Positions 22,378 through 29,085 of a DNA stretch of 53,533 nt are shown here, piece after piece; within the stretch, counting starts at the first letter, position 1; every line of letters starts with the position of its first letter. Origin of the DNA: Nitratireductor sp. (GTDB lineage: Bacteria > Pseudomonadota > Alphaproteobacteria > Rhizobiales > Rhizobiaceae); assembly GCA_020441855.1 (NCBI GenBank), contig JAGRLL010000086.1:10036-63568 (forward strand), given 5' to 3'. The position numbers were made by a program, and so were the translations under genes. Under the pieces are notes generated by a model. That model was not told where the DNA came from. It saw only the letters and a list, made by a program, of their open reading frames with translations, and did no database searches.

Positions 22378-22706
22378 TCCGCGTCACCTTCGAATTGCTG
22401 CCCGGCGGCGACGCCGAGAAGGCGCGCACGATCGGCCTCATGGAAATCGCCAACATCAAGACCCTGCCGGACGGCACGGCCGATTACGGCGTCGTGCTGA
22501 CCAGGACGCCGCCGTTCCGGGGCGCATTGCGCGCGGCGTGGCGCAAGGGCGCGCTCCGCTTCGACGACCGGGCCGTCAACGGCGTGGTTGCCGGCGAGGA
22601 TGACGAAACGATCATCGCCCAGGTGAGCGGCCATCACCGCACGCGCCGGGGCGTCTACGACCTGACATTTCGAGCGCTGGAGGCCTGCGGGCTGGCGCGA
22701 AGGTAG
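22374..22706 (+). CDS. Hypothetical phage protein
   Basis: A protein of 110 residues, beta-rich (IRVTFELLPGGDAEKARTIGLMEIANIK, DYGVVLTRTPPFRGA) with SGHHRTRRGVYDLTFRAL near the end. It is a recurrent phage protein without known role. It is the last gene of the ATGA-coupled string that began near 12.7 kb. Confidence 0.65.
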   Translation: MIRVTFELLPGGDAEKARTIGLMEIANIKTLPDGTADYGVVLTRTPPFRGALRAAWRKGALRFDDRAVNGVVAGEDDETIIAQVSGHHRTRRGVYDLTFRALEACGLARR

Positions 22707-22716
22707 TTCTCTCCTC

Positions 22717-22739
22717 GCCCCGCTCGTGTCTCGCGGGGC
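22717..22739 (+). terminator. GC hairpin after the early operon segment
   Basis: GCCCCGC-(9 nt)-GCGGGGC, ten bases past the 22706 stop. No T run follows, so it may only weaken transcription. It is followed by an R1 and an R2 repeat. Confidence 0.4.
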
Positions 22740-22745
22740 TGTGTT

Positions 22746-22779
22746 CAAGAGGCGAGCCGGGCGCCAGCCCGGCCGGGAC
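22746..22779 (+). repeat. Intergenic R1 repeat
   Basis: CAAGAGGCGAGCCGGGCGCC.. to ..CGGCCGGGAC with a CCGGGC/GCCCGG stem. It lies in the 250-bp gap ahead of the C5 methyltransferase, which holds only repeats and no gene. Confidence 0.88.
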
Positions 22780-22806
22780 CTCAAGTCAAAAGCGTTTTTC
22801 TGTTGT

Positions 22807-22908
22807 GCCTCACGGCGCGCACCGGTCGCTCTCCGCTGGTCGCGGAGCGGGCGGCCTGCGCCTCCGGCGGGGCGGCCTGACCGGCCGGACGGCTCTTCGC
22901 CGTCTGGG
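22807..22908 (+). repeat. Full R2 repeat
   Basis: Order of parts: CCTCACGGCGCGCA, first stem CTCCGC-TGGTC-GCGGAG, middle GCCTCCGGCGGGGCGGCC, TGACCGGCCGG, second stem ACGGC-TCTTC-GCCGT, CTGGG. The copy at 39381-39487 has the same layout with both stems replaced by other self-complementary sequences. Confidence 0.8.
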
Positions 22909-22956
22909 CGGATACACAAATTGCACGAGCGCGGCAACGCGACAGGGAAGGTTTGA

Positions 22957-24465
22957 ATGTGGCTTTACATGCCGGCACAAGAGGCGAGGAGCGCGGAGCG
23001 CGACCGGGAACAGGCAAACCCGGCGCGGAGCGCGGAGCGCGACCGGGAACAGGAAGTCACAGCCTCGACATCCTCTCGCTGTGCAGCGGCGGCGGCGGAC
23101 TCGATCTCGGCGTCGGACTGGCGCTGCCGGGCGCTCGAAGCGTGTGTTACGTGGAGAGGGAAGCACACGCCGTCGCACACCTGGTCGCGTCGATGCGCGA
23201 CGGTGTCCTTCATGAAGCACCTGTGTGGAGTGATGCCGGAACCTTCGACGGCCGCCCGTGGCGCGGCTGCGTGGACGGCCTCATTGGCGGCATCCCGTGC
23301 CAGCCGCACAGCCTCGCCGGACGCAAGCGCGGAAGCCTCGACGAGCGCGATTTGTGGTCCGACACCCGGCGGATCATCGCCCAGGCAAGGCCGTGGATCG
23401 TCCTTATCGAAAACGTCCGCGGTATGCTCTCGGCGGGGGCTGACGAAATCGCTGGAGCCGAGCGGGTTTGGCGAGACCTACGCAAGCTTGGTTTCGCGGT
23501 TGAATGCGGACTTTTCTCGGCGGAAGAGGTCGGCGCGCCGCACGAACGCGCGCGCCTCTTCATCCTCGGCGTTCACGACCAACTGGCCGACTGCCAGCGC
23601 ATCGGACGGCGAGCGGGGCGGCAGGATCACGCCGGCGATGTCGGGAACGTCACTGGCGCAATACGTGGGCACGCCGGAAAAATGGCCGACGCCGGCGACC
23701 CGCGACCACAAGGGCGCGAACGGCGCGGACCATCTGGAGAACGGCACGGGGCGCAGGCATCTCGATCAGCTTCCGAACTTCGTCGAGCACGTCTGGTCGA
23801 CGCCGAGGTCGAGCGACGGGGAGAAAGGCGGGCCGAACCAGTCGTTCCGAAGCGGGTCGGGCCTGCCCCTGCCCAGCCAGGCGCACAAATGGGCAACACC
23901 ATCGGTGGCGGACACGACGGGCGGTCGGATGAACCGGTCAGGCGCGCGCTCGGGCGAGATGCTTCTCAAGGGTCAGGCTGCGATCGTGTCGAAGCAATGG
24001 CCAACGCCGAGATCGCACGAGGTCGGCGGCTACCAGTACGACCATGGCAATCCGAAGAAACCGTATTTGACCCTGACGGGCATGGCCTGTTCCCGCCCGG
24101 CCCAGATCAATGGGACATATGGAACGTCATCCAGGACGGTTCTGCTGAACTACTACCTGCGCATTCGCGCCACGACCAGTTCCGAATTGCGCTCGGAAAT
24201 GCGCGCGCTCTTGCGGCTCGCGATCCGGCGGCGCGGCCGTGGCTGGACCCGCTCGGCCCCTGCGGCCTACGTGCGGCCGTCGTTCAGGAGATCGCTCAAT
24301 CCACGCTTCGTGGCGTGGCTGATGGGGTGGCCGCCGCCCGCATCGACTGGCTTCGGCTTCTCGGCAACGGCGTGGTCCCGCTGGAGGCAGGCTATGCGGT
24401 CCGCACTCTTGTCGCTCGGCTTGCCGCCCGAGGATCAGCCGCGGCAGGCAGACTTGTTCGCATGA
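22957..24465 (+). CDS. Overlapping frame B with methyltransferase-tail motifs in its 3' half
   Basis: This frame is open for 502 codons, +1 relative to frame A. It starts at ATG 22957, which has the better start codon. Before about 23580 it looks like a shadow. After that it shows repeated WPTP units (NWPTASASDGERGG, KWPTPATRDHKG, VWSTPRSSDGEKGGPNQSF, QWPTPRSHEVGGYQ) and the ending LNPRFVAWLMGWPP ... FSATAWSRWRQAMRSALLSLGLP, which are hallmarks of the C-terminal part of many phage C5 methyltransferases. Third codon positions here are almost all G or C. Either a frameshift joins the 5' part of A to the 3' part of B, or both are expressed. A simple one-base error is also possible. Confidence 0.5.
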   Translation: MWLYMPAQEARSAERDREQANPARSAERDREQEVTASTSSRCAAAAADSISASDWRCRALEACVTWRGKHTPSHTWSRRCATVSFMKHLCGVMPEPSTAARGAAAWTASLAASRASRTASPDASAEASTSAICGPTPGGSSPRQGRGSSLSKTSAVCSRRGLTKSLEPSGFGETYASLVSRLNADFSRRKRSARRTNARASSSSAFTTNWPTASASDGERGGRITPAMSGTSLAQYVGTPEKWPTPATRDHKGANGADHLENGTGRRHLDQLPNFVEHVWSTPRSSDGEKGGPNQSFRSGSGLPLPSQAHKWATPSVADTTGGRMNRSGARSGEMLLKGQAAIVSKQWPTPRSHEVGGYQYDHGNPKKPYLTLTGMACSRPAQINGTYGTSSRTVLLNYYLRIRATTSSELRSEMRALLRLAIRRRGRGWTRSAPAAYVRPSFRRSLNPRFVAWLMGWPPPASTGFGFSATAWSRWRQAMRSALLSLGLPPEDQPRQADLFA

Positions 24466-24482
24466 CGGGGACCGCGCCATGA
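22959..24482 (+). CDS. C5-cytosine DNA methyltransferase (frame A)
   Basis: A protein of about 507 residues. Motif I DILSLCSGGGGLDLGV (about 37-52), catalytic motif IV GGIPCQPHSLAGRK (Cys near 114), motif VI IENVRG (about 150), motif VIII-like GAPHERARLFILGV, and a C-terminal motif X RLLGNGVVPLEAGYAVRTL. It methylates cytosine in phage DNA. Residues about 7-33 come from two R1 repeats that displaced the native start. I use GTG 22959 (GGGAAGG 8 nt upstream); TTG 22953 is an alternative. From about 23590 the third-position G/C preference of this frame drops, and the +1 frame becomes the better-looking coding frame (see the next entry). Confidence 0.85.
   Translation: MALHAGTRGEERGARPGTGKPGAERGARPGTGSHSLDILSLCSGGGGLDLGVGLALPGARSVCYVEREAHAVAHLVASMRDGVLHEAPVWSDAGTFDGRPWRGCVDGLIGGIPCQPHSLAGRKRGSLDERDLWSDTRRIIAQARPWIVLIENVRGMLSAGADEIAGAERVWRDLRKLGFAVECGLFSAEEVGAPHERARLFILGVHDQLADCQRIGRRAGRQDHAGDVGNVTGAIRGHAGKMADAGDPRPQGRERRGPSGERHGAQASRSASELRRARLVDAEVERRGERRAEPVVPKRVGPAPAQPGAQMGNTIGGGHDGRSDEPVRRALGRDASQGSGCDRVEAMANAEIARGRRLPVRPWQSEETVFDPDGHGLFPPGPDQWDIWNVIQDGSAELLPAHSRHDQFRIALGNARALAARDPAARPWLDPLGPCGLRAAVVQEIAQSTLRGVADGVAAARIDWLRLLGNGVVPLEAGYAVRTLVARLAARGSAAAGRLVRMTGTAP
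22978..23050 (+). repeat. Two R1 repeats at the start of the C5 methyltransferase
   Basis: A full copy (22978-23010, GCGCGGAGCGC centre) and a second lacking the fixed 5' end (about 23023-23049). They encode TRGEERGARPGTG and GAERGARPGTG in frame A. Confidence 0.85.
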
Positions 24483-25195
24483 ACGCCGCCGAACCTTCAC
24501 GCTCGCGCCTCGCACGCATCCGCGCAACCGTCGCCGACATGGACGGCGCGGAAGTGCTGCGCGTCGACGACGGCGAATTCACGCGGCTGTCGATCCGGCG
24601 CGGCCCTGACGATTGGGACGACGTGATCCCCATTGTGCGCTTCGAGCCGGCGGCCAGTTTCGAGGAAATCGAGTTCTTCGCCGCCGCGCTGCACGACATG
24701 CGCTTCGTGCTCGACGCGCTGTCGCGCACGGCCGCCCTTGTGCGCGAATTGCGGTTTCAACCGGTTTCCGCTGGGCGCTCCGCGCCGGCGTCCGTTCACG
24801 GGCTTGCACAGCCTTCGGCTGCTTGCCCTGCCACGGAGGGAGGGAATTCCCCAGCGAGCGAAGAGCGAGCCGCGCAGCGCGACGCCGCAGGGCCAGCGAG
24901 CCTGCCCGGCGACCAGCCGGGCGTGAGCGATACGGCCCGCGAGGCAAAAGCCCCGCCCGATTATGCGGCGGAATGCGCGATGAAATGTGAAGCGCCGGTG
25001 TTCAAGAAATTTCTGGAGGAATGCCACGGGCTGGAGCGGCCACTGACCGACGAGCGGGTCGCCGTGCGGGTGCGCTCGATCCTCGACATCAAGTCGCGTC
25101 GCGAACTCAACGAGGACCCCGCCGCCGCCCGTCGCTGGCGCGCCCTCGTCAAGGATTTCGACCTTTGGCGCAAGCAAGACCAGGGGGCGAGATGA
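24479..25195 (+). CDS. Hypothetical phage protein with repeat-derived middle
   Basis: A protein of 238 residues. The N-terminal 95 residues (SRLARIRATVADMDGAEVLRVD ... ALHDMRFVLDALSRTAALVREL) and C-terminal 85 residues (AAECAMKCEAPVFKKFLEECHGLERP ... SRRELNEDPAAARRWRALVKDF) look like real helical domains. The C-terminal part is typical of small phage proteins next to replication genes. Residues about 100-160 are translated from an R3 and a reversed R2. ATGA overlap with the C5 methyltransferase and with the replication initiator. Confidence 0.65.
   Translation: MNAAEPSRSRLARIRATVADMDGAEVLRVDDGEFTRLSIRRGPDDWDDVIPIVRFEPAASFEEIEFFAAALHDMRFVLDALSRTAALVRELRFQPVSAGRSAPASVHGLAQPSAACPATEGGNSPASEERAAQRDAAGPASLPGDQPGVSDTAREAKAPPDYAAECAMKCEAPVFKKFLEECHGLERPLTDERVAVRVRSILDIKSRRELNEDPAAARRWRALVKDFDLWRKQDQGAR
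24792..24929. repeat. R3 followed by reversed R2 inside a coding region
   Basis: R3 at 24792-24840 (CGTTCACGGGCTTGCA, CAGCCTTCGGCTG stem, CTTGCCCTGCCACGGAGGG). Reversed R2 at about 24849-24929, with the TGGTC-loop stem CCCGGC/GCCGGG and the CTCTTC-loop stem both present on the minus strand. Both are read in frame. Confidence 0.75.
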
Positions 25196-26496
25196 GCCAC
25201 GTCGCCACGAAATGGGCCTTCGACCAGCCGGAAATTCACCCGGACATGAAGCCTGCCGAGTGGGCGGTGCTGATCGTCCTCGCCGACTGCCACAACCCGG
25301 TCAATGGCTGCTTTCCGAGCCAGGACTTCATCTCGCGCAAGACCAACATCAAGGAACGCTCGGTGCGCGACCAGCTCGCCCGCCTGCGTGAGCGCGGCCT
25401 GATCGATTGGGACGAAGCGCGCGATGGAAACAGGCGCGGATCGAACCGTTATTTCCTCGCCTTCGAGGACGGTTTTCAACCGGCAAATTTTGCCGGTAGA
25501 GAATCCGCCTCATCTCCGGTTTCAGGCGGCAAATCCGAGCGTTTTGAACCGGCAAATTCCGACAGTTTCAACCGGCAAAATTTGCCGCCTAACCCTGTAA
25601 TAGAACCCGTAAGGGAACCCTCCCCCCCTACCCCCCAAGAGGAAACTTCGCCTGCCGAACCACCACAAATGGGGGTGGTGGGGGATGATCTTTCCGATCA
25701 GGAAAAGGCAAGAGGCGAGGAAGCGCGAAGCCCTGACGGGGACCAGGCAAGAGGCGAGGAAGGCCGAAGGCCTGACCGGGAAGCAAAAATCAACGAACTC
25801 TCGGGCGACCAGCGCAAGCGGCTGTTGGCGGCATGGAACCATTGGGATGGCAAGCTGGGCGGTTCGGAAGATTTCTTGGTCCGCGAGGCCGTCAAGCTGA
25901 CAGTGGCCGAGTTCGACCGTGGTGTCGATCATGCGCGCATCGACGCCTATCGCAAGGTCGAAAAGGCCCGCAAGCTTGAACCCCTGAAACTGTATTTCGC
26001 CTATCTGAAAAATCGCAAGTTCGATGTCGAGGCGATCGAGGAGCGCCTTGAAGCCGACACCGCCGCGCCGCCGGCGCTGGCCGCGCCGTTCGGCAAACGG
26101 TGGATGGCGATGCGCCTCGCCGAACTGGAGCGCCAGGAGGCCGCCGGCCGCGCAGTGTGGCGGGCAACCAGTTTCCAGCGCGCCATGGCCGCGCAGCCTG
26201 ACAAGGCGCACATCGTTGCCGATGACCGCCGGCGTGGCGAGTTCCCCTTGGTCGCCCGCATGGACGAACATGCCGGCAATGGCCGTTCGTGGCCGCTCAC
26301 ACCCGATCTGCCGCCAAGCGAGCACTTCGTCCAGATCGCCGCCGACAGCGACGAATGTCGCGCATGGGCCGGCTGGCACGCCGCCCGCGACTGGCCGTGG
26401 CCCAGCCTGCCCGCATGGGCGGACTACATCTGGGTTCCATCCCGCCTTCCCCCTGCCCTGCCTGAAGATGTTCTTTCCGAAACCGGAGTGCTTTGA
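25192..26496 (+). CDS. Replication initiator-like protein (winged HTH) containing the probable origin
   Basis: A protein of 434 residues. N-terminal winged helix (MKPAEWAVLIVLADCHNPVNGCFPSQDFISRKTNI, SVRDQLARLRERGLIDW) like phage O/RepA-type initiators. Then a low-complexity linker whose DNA carries 23-bp-phased iterons (25473-25590). Two R1 translations follow (about residues 174-197). The C-terminal half is helical (FDRGVDHARIDAYRKVEKARKL, WMAMRLAELERQEAAGRAVW), then WAGWHAARDWPWPSLPAWADYIWVPS. The layout matches lambda O, where the origin lies within the initiator gene. It would bind the iterons and recruit host helicase, possibly with the AAA+ ATPase at 19.8 kb. Confidence 0.78.
   Translation: MSHVATKWAFDQPEIHPDMKPAEWAVLIVLADCHNPVNGCFPSQDFISRKTNIKERSVRDQLARLRERGLIDWDEARDGNRRGSNRYFLAFEDGFQPANFAGRESASSPVSGGKSERFEPANSDSFNRQNLPPNPVIEPVREPSPPTPQEETSPAEPPQMGVVGDDLSDQEKARGEEARSPDGDQARGEEGRRPDREAKINELSGDQRKRLLAAWNHWDGKLGGSEDFLVREAVKLTVAEFDRGVDHARIDAYRKVEKARKLEPLKLYFAYLKNRKFDVEAIEERLEADTAAPPALAAPFGKRWMAMRLAELERQEAAGRAVWRATSFQRAMAAQPDKAHIVADDRRRGEFPLVARMDEHAGNGRSWPLTPDLPPSEHFVQIAADSDECRAWAGWHAARDWPWPSLPAWADYIWVPSRLPPALPEDVLSETGVL
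25473..25590 (+). other. Probable phage replication origin: iterons inside the initiator gene
   Basis: TTTCAACCGGCAAATTT (from 25474), TTTCAGGCGGCAAATCC (25520), TTTGAACCGGCAAATTC (25543) and TTTCAACCGGCAAAATTTG (25566) start 46, 23 and 23 bp apart, so all sit on a 23-bp register with one slot degenerate. The first and last extend into palindromes (ACCGGCAAATTTTGCCGGT). Since 23 is not a multiple of 3, they are read in different frames, so the constraint is on the DNA, not the peptide. Confidence 0.75.
25709..25782 (+). repeat. Two tandem R1 repeats in the initiator gene
   Basis: Copies at 25709-25743 (slightly degenerate, CCCTGACGGGGAC end) and 25748-25782 (AGGCC-GAA-GGCCT centre). Translated as ARGEEARSPDGDQ and ARGEEGRRPDREAK between the iteron region and the C-terminal domain. 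Confidence 0.9.
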
Positions 26497-26498
26497 CG

Positions 26499-26813
26499 AT
26501 GAAACAAGAGGCGACAAGGCCTGAAGGGCCGACTGGGACCAAACAAGAGGCGAGGAAGGCCGAAGGCCTGACCGGGAAAAATAATGGCAATCTCGAAAAC
26601 ATGATCGAACGCGGCTTTGCCAGGGCGCTCGTCAAGGCGGCCGACCGGCGCATGCCGAGGCTGGCGGCGCTGGAGGACTCGATCCGCGCGGCAAGCGCGC
26701 CCGGCGCCGGCGGGCCGCAAAAGCAACAGGTGTTCGAAGCCTGCCGCCTGCGCGAACAGATGCGCGGACTGGCCCGCATGGCCGAGGGATTGGAGGTTGA
26801 GACAACGAAATGA
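26499..26813 (+). CDS. Hypothetical phage protein with R1-encoded N-terminus
   Basis: A protein of 104 residues. Residues 1-27 (MKQEATRPEGPTGTK, QEARKAEGLTGK) are two R1 repeats read in the same frame. The genuine domain appears to start after them (NMIERGFARALVKAADRRMPRLAALEDSIRAA, FEACRLREQMRGLARM), a helical segment of unknown role. The start codon itself lies just before the first repeat, so the element has become the amino end of the protein. ATGA coupling to the NusG-like gene. Confidence 0.65.
   Translation: MKQEATRPEGPTGTKQEARKAEGLTGKNNGNLENMIERGFARALVKAADRRMPRLAALEDSIRAASAPGAGGPQKQQVFEACRLREQMRGLARMAEGLEVETTK
26505..26578 (+). repeat. Two tandem R1 repeats at a gene start
   Basis: Copies at 26505-26539 (AGGCCTGAAGGGCC centre, CGACTGGGAC end) and 26544-26578 (AGGCC-GAA-GGCCT). 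Both sense, both in frame, forming the N-terminus of the 26499 gene. Confidence 0.92.
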
Positions 26814-27520
26814 ACGATGTGAAGGTTACGAAACTTCCCATGCGGCAATCACTTTCGCCGAAGGCGCGCCAGTCGCTTGCCGCCAAACGGGCCGAGCGCT
26901 GTGAAAACCACGAGCTGGTCGCCGAGCGCGTGCCCGAACTGTTCAAGACGCTTGAGTTCTACGTTGCCTGCGTTGTGCCAGAAGGCGGGCCCGGCGATCC
27001 GTTTCCGGAGGTGGTTTTGCGCGATCGCTTCCGCGCCCTTGGCCTGGCGGCCATCGCGCCGGCCGGGATCGACATGACCCGCAACGACGGCAGCGGCAAG
27101 CGCCGCAGGCGCCCGGCCTGGCCGCATACCTATCTGCTCTGGCCGGGCTATGTGCTGGTTGGTACCGGGCGTGACCTGCCAAGGCTCGGCGTCGCCTTCG
27201 GCCTTCGCGAACTGGCGGGCTTCCTCGGCCATGACGGGGTGCCAACACGGGTGAACGCCAAGGCGCTCGGTGAACTGGTCGATTCGATCAATGAAGGGCG
27301 ATTCGATGAAAGAGTGATGCACAAGGGTTGGACGAGCGTGGCGAAGCGCGGCGACATTGTGGAAATTCTCGACGGTCCATTCGTTTCTCGCGCCGCCACG
27401 ATCGAGGAAATCAATCTTAGGGAACAAGGCGTTGACACGGTGGTCGTGCGCCCGCAAGGAACGGCGCTTGCGCCAAAGATGACATTGCCGCTTGACTCCG
27501 TACGGCCCTTTGGTTCTTGA
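26810..27520 (+). CDS. NusG-like transcription factor, probable late antiterminator
   Basis: A protein of 236 residues. After a basic N-terminus, residues about 48-165 follow the NGN pattern (FYVACVVPEGGPGDPFPE ... TYLLWPGYVLVG ... LRELAGFLGHDGVPTRV), and about 176-232 are KOW-like (SVAKRGDIVEILDGPF, VDTVVVRPQG, LPLDSVRPF). NusG/RfaH proteins bind RNA polymerase and suppress pausing. Position directly before the 26-kb late operon suggests antitermination of head and tail genes. A host NusG is about 180 residues; the extra length is N-terminal and in a basic insert (GSGKRRRRPAWP). Confidence 0.78.
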   Translation: MNDVKVTKLPMRQSLSPKARQSLAAKRAERCENHELVAERVPELFKTLEFYVACVVPEGGPGDPFPEVVLRDRFRALGLAAIAPAGIDMTRNDGSGKRRRRPAWPHTYLLWPGYVLVGTGRDLPRLGVAFGLRELAGFLGHDGVPTRVNAKALGELVDSINEGRFDERVMHKGWTSVAKRGDIVEILDGPFVSRAATIEEINLREQGVDTVVVRPQGTALAPKMTLPLDSVRPFGS

Positions 27521-27718
27521 ATGCGCACCCAGGACGACCGGTTCTTGTGATTGGAGCCACCGCCCGCTGCCCATCGGGGCAGATGACAGGCGGAACGATG
27601 GTGACCCCTACCGGCCCGGAAGAGCCGAAGCATTCGCGTCAGCATGCTTCCCCGCTCTTCTCGGTGGAGGCTTGTGGCCTCGCGTCGACTGGCCCGCGTC
27701 CATACAAGAAAACCCGCC

Positions 27719-28294
27719 ATGCTCAATCTGCGCTGGGCCGATCAATCCGGCCTGACCCGATACGAGAAAGCGCTGATGGCGCTCGGCAGCGCCCGCATGG
27801 CGCAGGCCGAGAACCGCGCGGTCAACCGCACCGGCGACATGGCGCGCACACAGGTGCGTCGAAGCCTGACCCGGCAAACCGGTCTGAAACGCCGGACCAT
27901 CGTCAAGGCGGTCAGGACGCATCGCTCATCGCCGGCGACCCTGACCTATACCATGAAGGCCTCGGGCGGCGACGTGGCCCTGAAATACTTCGGCGCCCGC
28001 GAGACGGCGCGCGGTGTGAGCGCCGCGCCTTTCGGCCAGCGCCGGGTCTTCCCGCACACCTTCATCAAGGGCGGAACGTTCCCCAACCGCGTCGGCATCG
28101 GCATGGGCGGGCACGTCTTCGCCCGCACTGGCGGCAGCAAGTTCCCGATCGAGAAACAGAAGTCGGGCGTGATCATCCCCGCCGAGATGGTCAAGGGCGC
28201 GACCGCCGAGGCGTTCACCTCGACCGTCGCCCGTGTCCTGCCCCAGCGTGTCATGCACGAGGTCGCGCGCCTGACCGGCGGCGTGATGACCTGA
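27719..28294 (+). CDS. Prophage minor tail protein Z-like
   Basis: A protein of 191 residues: YEKALMALGSARMAQAENRAVNRTGDMARTQVRR, TGLKRRTIVKAVRT, FGARETARGVSA, RRVFPHTFIKGG, GHVFARTGGSKFPIEKQKSG. This is the pattern of phage minor tail / tail completion protein Z. It usually lies among tail genes; here it is upstream of the terminase as the first late gene. The 198-bp gap before it holds no gene I can support and may include the late promoter or leader. Confidence 0.72.
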   Translation: MLNLRWADQSGLTRYEKALMALGSARMAQAENRAVNRTGDMARTQVRRSLTRQTGLKRRTIVKAVRTHRSSPATLTYTMKASGGDVALKYFGARETARGVSAAPFGQRRVFPHTFIKGGTFPNRVGIGMGGHVFARTGGSKFPIEKQKSGVIIPAEMVKGATAEAFTSTVARVLPQRVMHEVARLTGGVMT

Positions 28295-28407
28295 CCGGGC
28301 TTCGCCTCGAAGTACCGCGCTTGCCTTTAGGGACCGTATCAGCACCCCGACACCCCCCGGTGCGGAAGCGGCCCGAAAAGCTGCCAGTCGGACACGGTTT
28401 GAAATTG

Positions 28408-28445
28408 GGTTGACAGGTTGACAGCCGGTGGCGGGCGGTTGTCAG
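28408..28445 (+). promoter_or_regulatory. Repeats upstream of terminase, candidate cos/pac element
   Basis: GGTTGACAG (28408-28416), GGTTGACAG (28416-28424) and GGTTGTCAG (28437-28445) stand just ahead of the small terminase gene, the position of cosB in lambda. They could be binding sites for the terminase HTH. TTGACA is also a -35 match, so a late promoter is an alternative. Confidence 0.4.
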
Positions 28446-28461
28446 CGGTGAGGTATTTGCG

Positions 28462-29085
28462 ATGGCCGCCAAGCCGAACGTCATGTGGACGATCAGCGAG
28501 ATCGCCAAGCGCGACGGCATCACGCGGCAGGCAGTGTCGAAGGTGCTCAAGGCGATGCTCGGCGACGGGCACGACATCCCGGTCGAGCGCGATGGCCGCG
28601 GCCGTATCGCCAGGGTCGGCGTTGCGGCGTTCGATCATCATCGCGGCCAGTACACGAACCCGGCGAAACGCGCGGCCGAACCGGCGCCAGAAGATGCACC
28701 GGAACCCGCCCCACCTTCCCGTGCGCCGAACAGTTTCGAGGAAGCGCGGCGGCAAAACGAGTGGCTGAAACTCGACACCGCGAAGATCGAGCACCAGCAG
28801 CGCATCGGACAACTGACCCGCGCCGACAGGCTGGAGGAATCGGCGGAACGGTGCGGACGGGAGATTCAGGCGATCATCGCACGATTGCCGAACCGCGCCG
28901 ATGAACTGGCGCTCGCGGTCTCGAAAGAAGGTGCGCACGGCCTGCGCGTTGCGTTGCGTCAGATCGCCTTCGAGTTCAACAGCGAGATCGCCGACGCTCT
29001 GGCCGATCTGGCTGGCAAGGCGCCCGCGCTCGACACGCCGATCGCGTCGGACGATCCGGCAAAATCGCCCGCCGACCAGGCATGA
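28462..29085 (+). CDS. Terminase small subunit (Nu1-like)
   Basis: A protein of 207 residues. N-terminal HTH (TISEIAKRDGITRQAVSKVLKAML) to bind the packaging site, a Pro/Ala/Glu linker, then a coiled-coil/oligomerisation region (NEWLKLDTAKIEHQQRIGQLTRADRLEESAERC) and helical C-terminus. Gene position and ATGA coupling to the GpA-type large terminase support the role. Confidence 0.85.
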   Translation: MAAKPNVMWTISEIAKRDGITRQAVSKVLKAMLGDGHDIPVERDGRGRIARVGVAAFDHHRGQYTNPAKRAAEPAPEDAPEPAPPSRAPNSFEEARRQNEWLKLDTAKIEHQQRIGQLTRADRLEESAERCGREIQAIIARLPNRADELALAVSKEGAHGLRVALRQIAFEFNSEIADALADLAGKAPALDTPIASDDPAKSPADQA

